Shown here piece after piece: positions 29,649 through 37,262 of a stretch of 39,074 nucleotides of DNA. Every line of letters begins with the position of its first letter. Within the stretch, counting starts at the first letter, position 1. A program made the position numbers and the translations under genes. Source of the DNA: a virus; the IMG/VR virus record IMGVR_UViG_3300038682_000138, positions 1 to 39,074 of that record; one strand, written 5' to 3'. The notes under the pieces were generated by a model. It did no database searches, was not told where the DNA came from, and saw nothing but the letters and a program-made list of their open reading frames with translations.

Positions 29649-31955
29649 TTATTTGGGGGTTGACCAAAAGCCTTGTCCCCGTTCTTCCCGTAACCACTTT
29701 TCGGTTCGTTGTAACTTGGTGTAATGATCTGGGTCTGTCAGCCGTCGGGCCTGATCGAGCATTAGCCTCTCCGCCGCAACCCGCGTAGGCCACAACCTCA
29801 ATGGGAACGCCGCCTCCTCCGCCGCTCTCTCCATTGCGGGGAATAGTTCTCCCATCCAGTCCCCCTCCTCTTTCATTGCCTCCTCGGCGGTCCCCCACAT
29901 AACCTTTAAAACTCTGCTCGCGTCACCGACTGTAGGTCCGACCATCTTTCCTGCGACCCCACCAAATAATCGAGGGTCGTCAAATAGCATGTCCGAGGCT
30001 ATACCACCGAACCCGCCCTGTATAGCACCTTCCGTCGCAAGCTTCATCGAGAACTCTCTCGGCTCCCGACCTTTAGCTATATCTTTAAGTTGCAATATCA
30101 GCGTCCCCATTACTGTCGTACTGGTAAGAAGACTTGCCGCATACGCGAACTTAGTGGGGGTGGGTAAGCCTTTGTCTAACATCATCCCCATATTAGACAC
30201 AAGAACGGACACACCGAAAGTCTTAAACTGAGTCCCCGTTCGTATTATTTCATTTGCCAACGTATTGGTCTGCGTTCCCATCCCTGCTATGGCTCGTGCT
30301 TTAGCGTTGGGCTCTGGAACCGCGAAATTGGTTTCCTCTTTTATCATTCCGATAATCCTGGCCTTCAGAGTATCGTCTAAAAGGTCGGATGTCGGGTCTA
30401 AAAAATCGACGTTATTTATGGTGGTCTTAGCGCGTTTAAGCTGATGCCACTCCGCTTTGGTTATACCATATCTTTCGAAAGCGCTCTTCATCCCAGGAGC
30501 TAAGTCGTCAAAGCTACGTCCACCCTGCTCCGCTAAGTTGGATAAGAGCTCCATACCGAAAACTGACCGAGCCGAGTTAGTCCAATGGTTAAGGCCGTTA
30601 GCTCTCATAGCAAAATCAGCCACCCTATCGAGGGCGGAAAAGCCTACGGAGTCCGTATACCTATTCGCAGATACCGCCAAATGATTAGCGTAGTCCGCCA
30701 ATAATCCAAGCTTAGCCGCGGTTTTGTAATCACCCATTGTCGCCAAGTTTTTCATATGTCGGGAGAACACTTTCACAGGATTCATCCCGAGGTACAGCGC
30801 CCGTGTCGAGGTAAAGGCTACATCGGACATAGCCGATACCCCGGCTAAAGGTAGCTTTGTAATCGTCTGTACTGACCGGAGCCCCCTAAATGTATTAGTG
30901 ATGGCGTCTTCTGCTCTCGGTGTACGTGACCTTATATGGTCGAGGGAGGACTTAGCTAACTCCCCCGCTCTAACATTGCCCGTCACGTTCTTCACTTCAT
31001 CTGCCAGATCGTCGAGCATCTTGGTAGGGTTAGTACCAAGTATCTCCATTAGACCGATCTCTGTTGCCATGCTGTCAATGTATTCTTTCATCGAGTCTAC
31101 TGGGTTAGTGTGCATACCGTACTTCTGGTTGTACTTTAACCAAGCGTCTCCGTCCTTCGGTTGTAGGATTCGAAATTCTTGGTGAGAATTACCGAGCTTA
31201 CGCGCTCCAGTTACGTCTCCCCACTCCCCGCCTTCCGTAGTGATGTTATCGTATATCTTCCCCAATAGTTCTTTATCGCTTATCGGTTTACTGTTAGCCT
31301 TCCTCCGAAGATTGAACATCGACATAGCGTCAGCCACCCACTCCTCTTTGCCTACTTTAAGCATCGAAGGAGAATAGTGGTTCACGGGGATATTAAACCC
31401 CTTTAGCTCCGTTATGTGCCCCCCGGCCTTATTAAAGCGGTCTAAGATGCTCTTCGTTGTCTGATGCCACGCGTCGATTAACGCCTGGCCACCTTTAGGT
31501 ATGGACGCATCCGCGTCTCCGAAGATACCCTTAACTATATTGCGCACGTACTCTGGGTTCCCCGCTCGTCTAAGTCCTAATAGCTCCGGTCTACTACCAT
31601 CAATAAGGTCGATGTTCTTGGCTATGAACGTACCACGTACCCCTTCGATATATTTATCAAGGGATACTACGCCGGACTTCTGTCGAATCCCACTGCCTGA
31701 AATGACGTCGAGTAACGCCTGAGCGGGTTCGATTCCTTTGGCCTTCTGCGCCTTAAGGTATTCTATGAGCCCGGCTTTCTTGTTCGCGTCGATGATGGCG
31801 TCACGCCGTAGCATCCTCATGTCAGAGTGAGAATCGTTCATCGTTATATCCCAGAGCTTCTGGTCGCCCTGATCTACTGCGTCTTTAAGACGAGAGTAAA
31901 CTACGTCACTTACTATGGGTTGTAGCTTTACTAAGCAATCATTCGTCATGGCCAT
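29649..31955 (-). CDS. Large internal virion / DNA ejection protein
   Basis: A 768-residue protein. The start is ATG 31955, overlapping the preceding stop in TAATG, with GGAGG at suitable spacing. The ATG nine bases earlier is too close to that site. It is mostly helical with several moderately hydrophobic stretches (VSAMSDVAFTSTRALYLGMN, FGVSVLVSNMGMMLDKG, KFAYAASLLTSTTVMGTLIL) and no clear enzyme motif. Size, order and position after two other long helical genes match the third ejection protein (T7 gp16-like role). Sequence-level homology cannot be claimed. Confidence 0.7.
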   Translation of the reverse strand: MAMTNDCLVKLQPIVSDVVYSRLKDAVDQGDQKLWDITMNDSHSDMRMLRRDAIIDANKKAGLIEYLKAQKAKGIEPAQALLDVISGSGIRQKSGVVSLDKYIEGVRGTFIAKNIDLIDGSRPELLGLRRAGNPEYVRNIVKGIFGDADASIPKGGQALIDAWHQTTKSILDRFNKAGGHITELKGFNIPVNHYSPSMLKVGKEEWVADAMSMFNLRRKANSKPISDKELLGKIYDNITTEGGEWGDVTGARKLGNSHQEFRILQPKDGDAWLKYNQKYGMHTNPVDSMKEYIDSMATEIGLMEILGTNPTKMLDDLADEVKNVTGNVRAGELAKSSLDHIRSRTPRAEDAITNTFRGLRSVQTITKLPLAGVSAMSDVAFTSTRALYLGMNPVKVFSRHMKNLATMGDYKTAAKLGLLADYANHLAVSANRYTDSVGFSALDRVADFAMRANGLNHWTNSARSVFGMELLSNLAEQGGRSFDDLAPGMKSAFERYGITKAEWHQLKRAKTTINNVDFLDPTSDLLDDTLKARIIGMIKEETNFAVPEPNAKARAIAGMGTQTNTLANEIIRTGTQFKTFGVSVLVSNMGMMLDKGLPTPTKFAYAASLLTSTTVMGTLILQLKDIAKGREPREFSMKLATEGAIQGGFGGIASDMLFDDPRLFGGVAGKMVGPTVGDASRVLKVMWGTAEEAMKEEGDWMGELFPAMERAAEEAAFPLRLWPTRVAAERLMLDQARRLTDPDHYTKLQRTEKWLREERGQGFWSTPK

Positions 31956-33769
31956 TAGAAACATTCCTCCATTATTTTTATCGTAGCGTCGACTTTAGCT
32001 ACGGCGTTATCCGCTTCTACCACCATATAGTGTCGCGTCTCTGGCTCAAATTGAGGGGTTCCATGTGGAACACCTTCCGTCTCCCGCTTCATAGTCAACG
32101 ATACCGTGTCGTTTCCCCAGTCTTTCAGTGCGCTCTGCATACGGTCGGACTCGGCATTAAGACTCTTGACCGCCCCCTTCATATTATATTTCTTAGCCAT
32201 CTTTCGTATTTCACGGGCGGGTAAAGTTCCGTCGGGAGCGAGCCTATCGTATGCAACGGCAGAGTCGATGATCATTTTTATAAAATGCTTCTGGTCTTCC
32301 GCGGGCATAAGTTGGATGGCCTTTATAGGCTCATTAAAGAACTTGCCAGGGTTAGAGGGGCCCCCGACGTCGTCTATAAACTTACCCATGTTCCGAGCTA
32401 CTACATTTTCGTCTACCTTAAAACTGGAGGGGACTTCGACCGTGTCCGAATTTCCTGCCAGTGTATTCTTAGGTTTGGCCTCAGGGGTTCCATGTGTAAC
32501 CCCTTTATCTGATGTCGACTTCACTTCATCAACTAAGTCCTTAGCCGCGATGTCTGCGTCGCGTACTTTAGATAACGTCTCCTCTGCTTCCGTCAAAGCT
32601 TCCTGCGCTCTACGAGCCGCTCGAACCGCCTTCTGTCCTGCTACGGAATTGTCTGCGCCCTCGGCTACATTAGCCATCTTTACCGCATGAGCCTTAGCCT
32701 TGTTATATTTGGTGGTAGCCTTCTTTACTTTCTTTCCTGTGGCCTTAGCTTCACTCTCGAACTTCTTTACTTCCTTATCCGCAGTCTTCTGTAGTACATT
32801 AGCCTCGTCGCCTACATCTATAGGCTTAGGCTGACGCTGAGTGTACGTAGCCTCTTCAGCGCTGTCGATGTCCGCTACCTTCACAGTAGGTTCGGACTTA
32901 GGGTCGTGTGCAGTACGAGGGCGCTCGCGTAGCCGTGATACGTCGATAGCTTCGTCAGCCTTAAGAACCGCCTCAAGGTTATCCTCAGGGTCGGCGTGTT
33001 TCAAGGTGTTGATGATAGGCTCAAGCTCCGGATACTGCTTAACCATCTTCTCAAACACTTCACGTCCGTGCTTTACCTTCAGTGCCTTAGCAGTTACGTA
33101 GTTACTGATGCCTTTACCTATACCGGCTATAGCCCCTGCGCCTAATCCTGCAAAGGCTATCTCAGCAAGCATACCCGGTCCACGATAATTAGCTCCTATC
33201 TCTTCTCTGAAAGACAGCTTAGGCACCTGGGCTACCGCCTCGATACCTGCTTCCATAGCCGCGACTCGTAAGAACGCCTGCCCTGCTGTAGCGGCGGAGC
33301 CGTAGCCAGTCAAGAACGACGTGGCATATAGTGGGTCGACCGCCATAGCATGGGCGTACCCTGCCATCTGCCCTACCTTACCCATTCCCGTGGCGCGGGC
33401 GAAGATATCATCGGAATATTCTCGGAAGCCTGCGTGCTCTTCCTCTCTACGCCTCTGGTATTCTTCATCAGTTATGAAGCCCTCAAGACCTAATACATCT
33501 CTGGAATACGCCGCTAACTCGTCAATGCTATCTGCGGCGTAGTAGCTCGAAACCTGCTGAGGTATATCCCCCGATTCCATAGCCGATAGGACTCTCTGCT
33601 TCCTTTGCGATTCCACGGTAGTAGATATCATCGATGATATAACGGGAAGGTCTTCCGCGAAGGCCAAACCAAGCGCGGCTTCCCAGTTCTCAGCGAAGCC
33701 GGTCCCCTGCATATCCTGTGCTACCGCAGTAGGTCGCTCGTCGTATTCTTGTTCAGGGTATAGTCTCAT
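31955..33769 (-). CDS. Internal virion protein candidate
   Basis: A 604-residue protein whose ATG (33769) overlaps the upstream stop by 4 bases (ATGA), with a long helical/coiled-coil middle rich in Lys, Ala and Glu (KKVKKATTKYNKAKAHAVKM, AVRAARRAQEALTEAEETLS). A glycine-rich hydrophobic patch (IAFAGLGAGAIAGIGKGI) could contact membranes. Order and context match ejection proteins of podoviruses. Two parS-like palindromes lie in frame (GVTHGTP, EGVPHGTP) in low-complexity regions. Confidence 0.68.
   Translation of the reverse strand: MRLYPEQEYDERPTAVAQDMQGTGFAENWEAALGLAFAEDLPVISSMISTTVESQRKQRVLSAMESGDIPQQVSSYYAADSIDELAAYSRDVLGLEGFITDEEYQRRREEEHAGFREYSDDIFARATGMGKVGQMAGYAHAMAVDPLYATSFLTGYGSAATAGQAFLRVAAMEAGIEAVAQVPKLSFREEIGANYRGPGMLAEIAFAGLGAGAIAGIGKGISNYVTAKALKVKHGREVFEKMVKQYPELEPIINTLKHADPEDNLEAVLKADEAIDVSRLRERPRTAHDPKSEPTVKVADIDSAEEATYTQRQPKPIDVGDEANVLQKTADKEVKKFESEAKATGKKVKKATTKYNKAKAHAVKMANVAEGADNSVAGQKAVRAARRAQEALTEAEETLSKVRDADIAAKDLVDEVKSTSDKGVTHGTPEAKPKNTLAGNSDTVEVPSSFKVDENVVARNMGKFIDDVGGPSNPGKFFNEPIKAIQLMPAEDQKHFIKMIIDSAVAYDRLAPDGTLPAREIRKMAKKYNMKGAVKSLNAESDRMQSALKDWGNDTVSLTMKRETEGVPHGTPQFEPETRHYMVVEADNAVAKVDATIKIMEECF
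32058..32071. repeat. parS-like palindrome, one substitution (CATGTG), inside CDS
   Basis: GTTCCATGTGGAAC in frame in the internal virion protein gene. ACCACCATA lies at 32019-32027, about 30 bp away. Confidence 0.92.
32487..32500. repeat. parS-like palindrome, decayed (two differences), inside CDS
   Basis: GTTCCATGTGTAAC with AGGG/CCCCTTT flanks, in frame as GVTHGTP. Confidence 0.8.
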
Positions 33770-35877
33770 ATCCCTACGCCCTCCTCATTATGCCGGAGGT
33801 CAGCCTTACTACCATATTTATCCATTGCCGCTTTCACTTTCGCCTGCTTCTTTCTTCGCCTCCACGCGTCCATGTTATCTGCGTCTTTATCGTACTTGAA
33901 TAAGAAGATAGTCTTACCGTCAGCTCGTCTAAGTATTTTGTCGTTGGCGGTGACCAGTTGAGTCACTCCTTTGCCTATACCTTCCTGACGTATCGTTCCT
34001 TCTATGAGTCCCTGCCGTAAGTCTGCCGGTTCCGTCCCGTAGATTTTCATATCCGGTCTGCTCCAGTAATCGGGAGACAGGTTATAGAGCCAGCTCTTAT
34101 ACTGTCGTCCGCTCATCCCCGGCTCCGGTGCTTGTATCTTATAGCTGTTAAATTCTATCGACCCGCCAGTCAGTTGCTGAAACGCTTCTTCTTTGTTACC
34201 CGTAACTGCGTATACGCTTTTAAGTCCGTCTACCATAAGGGAGCGTGTTTCAGGGCTCCCTACAAACATTCCTCCAAACGCCTTAACTGCGTAGGACTCA
34301 AGCTCGGAATTTACTTCTTCCATTTGTAGCTTGACCAACTCGTCGTCTTTTCTTAGCTTAGCCCCTTTAAGGAGACTGGTGGCTACCGGCTCGTAGTCGG
34401 GTCCCCATGATGCTATCTGTCCCGCTAAAGCCGCCGTGTCGCCTATACCATACTTCTTTAACTGCTCATAGAAAGACTCCGCGTTTCTTCCGAGAGCGGA
34501 GTTTATATTCTGTAAGAAGGCCAACTGGTTAGGGGCGTTCTCTAATCGAGTACCAAACTCTTCAAGCTCCCCTACTTCAAGAAAGCCGGTGAACGTCCCG
34601 TAGGTATTCTGTAACCCAAGCACCGGCTTTACACGAGCCTGCAAAGACGCTATGAAGTTTTCGTTAGACGAGTAGTCGAGGGGCTTGTACTTTACGAAGC
34701 CTATGTCTTTACCGTACTTAAGAGTGTCCTTAGCTCGCGCGGTGTACCCCTTAGCTATTCCTTCCCTAAGTTTATCCGCGTAAAATTGCTTATCGAGATC
34801 ACCCTTCGCGCCCATATCAAGTTTGTCCAACTGCGCAGTTTGTACAGCCGGGGGAAGGGTGAGTATCTTTCTGACTTTATGCGCGTAGTCTATAGACCGT
34901 TGCGCGGTATGCACTAAGTTAGGATTACTAATCTTAAGCGCGGCCATGCTCGCTTTCATGTCTATACCGTTTACCTGATTACCCGCCCATAAATCGTCTA
35001 TCTGCTCTTTCAGGGAGAAGGTCATCTCCTTCAATTGTGCAGTAGCGACTGAGCTAACCCCGGCTTTTGCTGAAGTGATACCCGCCCTCAACTGATTAGC
35101 AAACGACTTCTGAGTCTGAGCGTCAAGGTTGGAGTTAAATCTTTTATTCTCCGCTCCGGGGCCGAGTCTCTTTAGGGCGATAGCCATTGACTTCAAGTCC
35201 AGATTCTCTATAGCGTCGTTAAAATAGTCCGACTGCTGTTGAGTGTCTATCCGAAGGATAGCCTTCTCCTTAGCCTCACGAGGCATATCAGATAGGGCGA
35301 TACCAAGACGGGCACCACCATAATCCCTCTCGCGTAACGAACCCTCCATAGCATTGATACCTGTACTCGTAGCATACGCTCTCTGCTGTTTAGCGGATTC
35401 GAGAGTGTCTTTAGTATAGTTTGTCTGTCTCCTTTCTTCGAACATAGCCGTGAAGCCCGCACGAGCGTCTTCGTCGCGTATGGACATAGATGCTTTCTGC
35501 ATAGCGTCAGTATAGTTCTTATCCCTCCACTCCGCGTATACGGTGTGTGCGGGTACTGGCATTTCTGGATCGCTACCGGATGTCATTTCCAAGAAGTTCG
35601 CGTCTTCGATTTCCATCGCGTTGTACTCAGCTCTACCACCATATGATCGTTGGAACTGCTGATCAGCCGTATGTAGCGCCAAGGCCGCATCTCGAAACTC
35701 CCGCTTCTTCTCCGCGTCCGCGTACCGCTTCATCAAGTTAGCCGTCGCCCCGGCTACTTCACCGACCGCACCGGCCGCCGCGATACGTACGTTGGCTTCC
35801 TTCAACGGTAAGTTGACGTCGGGTGACGCTGGCTTCTGTAGTGCTCTTCTCTGTCTCTTAGGTAATGCGAATGTCAT
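33766..35877 (-). CDS. Internal virion protein candidate
   Basis: A 703-residue protein from ATG 35877 behind GAGGAG. It begins MTFALPKRQRRALQKPASPD. It is predominantly helical, basic at the N-terminus, and low in enzymatic motifs. Sections such as FQRSYGGRAEYNAMEIEDAN and W.....DQ...R...Y resemble the long helical ejection proteins of T7-like phages. It sits between the small internal protein and the next ejection candidate, which fits T7-like gene order (gp14, gp15, gp16). ACCACCATA repeats occur at 35314 and 35635. Confidence 0.68.
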   Translation of the reverse strand: MTFALPKRQRRALQKPASPDVNLPLKEANVRIAAAGAVGEVAGATANLMKRYADAEKKREFRDAALALHTADQQFQRSYGGRAEYNAMEIEDANFLEMTSGSDPEMPVPAHTVYAEWRDKNYTDAMQKASMSIRDEDARAGFTAMFEERRQTNYTKDTLESAKQQRAYATSTGINAMEGSLRERDYGGARLGIALSDMPREAKEKAILRIDTQQQSDYFNDAIENLDLKSMAIALKRLGPGAENKRFNSNLDAQTQKSFANQLRAGITSAKAGVSSVATAQLKEMTFSLKEQIDDLWAGNQVNGIDMKASMAALKISNPNLVHTAQRSIDYAHKVRKILTLPPAVQTAQLDKLDMGAKGDLDKQFYADKLREGIAKGYTARAKDTLKYGKDIGFVKYKPLDYSSNENFIASLQARVKPVLGLQNTYGTFTGFLEVGELEEFGTRLENAPNQLAFLQNINSALGRNAESFYEQLKKYGIGDTAALAGQIASWGPDYEPVATSLLKGAKLRKDDELVKLQMEEVNSELESYAVKAFGGMFVGSPETRSLMVDGLKSVYAVTGNKEEAFQQLTGGSIEFNSYKIQAPEPGMSGRQYKSWLYNLSPDYWSRPDMKIYGTEPADLRQGLIEGTIRQEGIGKGVTQLVTANDKILRRADGKTIFLFKYDKDADNMDAWRRRKKQAKVKAAMDKYGSKADLRHNEEGVGI

Positions 35878-35893
35878 TATATCTCCTCAAGGG

Positions 35894-35907
35894 GTTCCAC
35901 GTGGAAC
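35894..35907. repeat. parS-like palindrome, perfect core
   Basis: GTTCCACGTGGAAC with AAGGG/CCCCTT flanks, in the gap between two internal virion protein genes. Confidence 0.95.
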
Positions 35908-35916
35908 CCCTTCATA

Positions 35917-36939
35917 TTAGCTAAAAAATTCCAGGACTCCGCCAAGTCCCTGTCCTACGTAGCCCCACATCTGAGCCTCCGCCTGAGCTACCGCGGACTC
36001 ACCTTCCTGAATAGCCAGGTTGTAGTTTGATATACCTACGTCTTTCAACCACTGTACATCCTCCTCTCCTGCTTCCTTGAGGGCATTGATGTATATCTCC
36101 GAGGACGCTCCGCTGACTCCGGATGCGGCGGCTCGTGCGCGAGCAGTAGATAGAGTCTGTATGTTCTCTTGCTCAAGAGTCTCTACCTGCTCTGCCGTAT
36201 ACAGCGCTTCGAGTTCAGCCGCAGTTTTCGCGGCGGCTTCTGCATCACCGGCCGCTTCATATGCCGTCTGTGCTTGATACAATGCGGCGGCCACCGTGAT
36301 ACCCGTAGCCAAGTCGCCTAACTCGGCACCGGCTATAAGGTTCACGCCCGTCTCAGTTAGGCCGGTTAACACGCCCTCCCCTAAAGTCACCTCCGACCCG
36401 GTAGCTACTAAGCCCGTACCCGCTTCAACCGACCCTGCCTCAAACCCTGCTTCAGCCGCGCTCGCGCCAGAAACAACGCCAGACGCCACCCCCGCGGCAA
36501 CAATGGCGGATATGACATCTCGCGACTCTGGCTCTGCATCCGCCCACGCCTCAACACTCTCCATGTCAAAGAAGTTTCCAGGGTCCGCTATCTGCCCGGC
36601 CGGGTTCCAGAAGGTAGAGCCTGGGTTAGTTAAGTCCTCCTTAGAAACTTCCCCGTTAATTAGTTTAGCGGCTTGGACTCCGGGAAAGATCGACCCCACC
36701 CAATCAATTTCTCTATCCGTCCACGGCTTTTCGAAGAAGTCGTTCTCACTCCCAAACCCGGCAAACGCGTTAACGTTAACCCCTGTGATAGCTTCGATGA
36801 TCGCACTACCAGGGTCCATGAAGTCGTCGTCTGTTATGTCTCCGAGGTCTTTCTCTCCGGTGAATATATCTACATAAGTAGATACGGATTCTACTACGGA
36901 ATCAGTTACCTTGTCTCTAAAATCTGACCAACTGCTCAT
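35917..36939 (-). CDS. Internal virion protein A-like (gp14-like role)
   Basis: A 340-residue protein from ATG 36939 that overlaps the previous stop (TAATG), behind GGAGG. The C-terminal ~130 residues (ALYQAQTAYEAAGDAEAAAK, then LEQENIQTLSTARARAAASGVSG) form an Ala-rich coiled coil with the A...R.RA..SG.SGAS....I..A...G...V..... pattern typical of gp14-like internal virion proteins. The N-terminal half contains WTDREIDWVGSIFPGVQAAK and a GS-rich helix. Good positional support: first of the ejection-protein series after tail tubular protein B. Confidence 0.7.
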   Translation of the reverse strand: MSSWSDFRDKVTDSVVESVSTYVDIFTGEKDLGDITDDDFMDPGSAIIEAITGVNVNAFAGFGSENDFFEKPWTDREIDWVGSIFPGVQAAKLINGEVSKEDLTNPGSTFWNPAGQIADPGNFFDMESVEAWADAEPESRDVISAIVAAGVASGVVSGASAAEAGFEAGSVEAGTGLVATGSEVTLGEGVLTGLTETGVNLIAGAELGDLATGITVAAALYQAQTAYEAAGDAEAAAKTAAELEALYTAEQVETLEQENIQTLSTARARAAASGVSGASSEIYINALKEAGEEDVQWLKDVGISNYNLAIQEGESAVAQAEAQMWGYVGQGLGGVLEFFS

Positions 36940-37262
36940 TATGAATCCTCCTCAGGGTCATCAATTAATAAGTCCTCGATAGAGGCCGCGGCTTCTGCCG
37001 CTTTATCCGTCTTTCCTGCTATCTCATATTCGCGATAAGCTTTATATAGCGAGGACGCAAGGTCGGAGTTCTTAACAGCCGCGCCTTCCGCAAGCATCGC
37101 CGCAGTACCTTCAACCATCAACGCCTGCTCTACCGCTGATAGATCTCCATCCACCTTCTCGGCTTCTCCGGCCGACCCTACTACTTCCCCTGAAGTTTCG
37201 CCGGGGACGGGGTCGGTAAAGAATCCAGTAACGTCGCTAACGACATCAAGCCACCCTTCCAT
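36939..37262 (-). CDS. Acidic late protein, unknown
   Basis: A 107-residue acidic protein (MEGWLDVVSDVTGFFTDPVP, then EVVGSAGEAEKVDGD) with ATG 37262 overlapping the tail tubular protein B stop (TAATG) behind AGGAGG. Its C-terminal half is helical and Ala-rich (SSLYKAYREYEIAGKTDKAA) and resembles part of the following gp14-like protein, so it could be a partner or a partial duplication of that gene. Function is unknown. Confidence 0.6.
   Translation of the reverse strand: MEGWLDVVSDVTGFFTDPVPGETSGEVVGSAGEAEKVDGDLSAVEQALMVEGTAAMLAEGAAVKNSDLASSLYKAYREYEIAGKTDKAAEAAASIEDLLIDDPEEDS

Noticed and set aside
29632-29898. N-terminal extension of the endolysin frame
   Set aside because: The Gly/Arg-rich extension is a shadow of the overlapping internal virion gene, and the peptidase homology begins right after the internal ATG at 29631.
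1185-35910. Palindromes read as ordinary intrinsic terminators
   Set aside because: They can fold as GC-rich hairpins, but most lack a T-run, they occur inside genes and ahead of ribosome sites within operons, and the conserved core is CACGTG rather than any GC stem. A termination role remains possible only at 26943.
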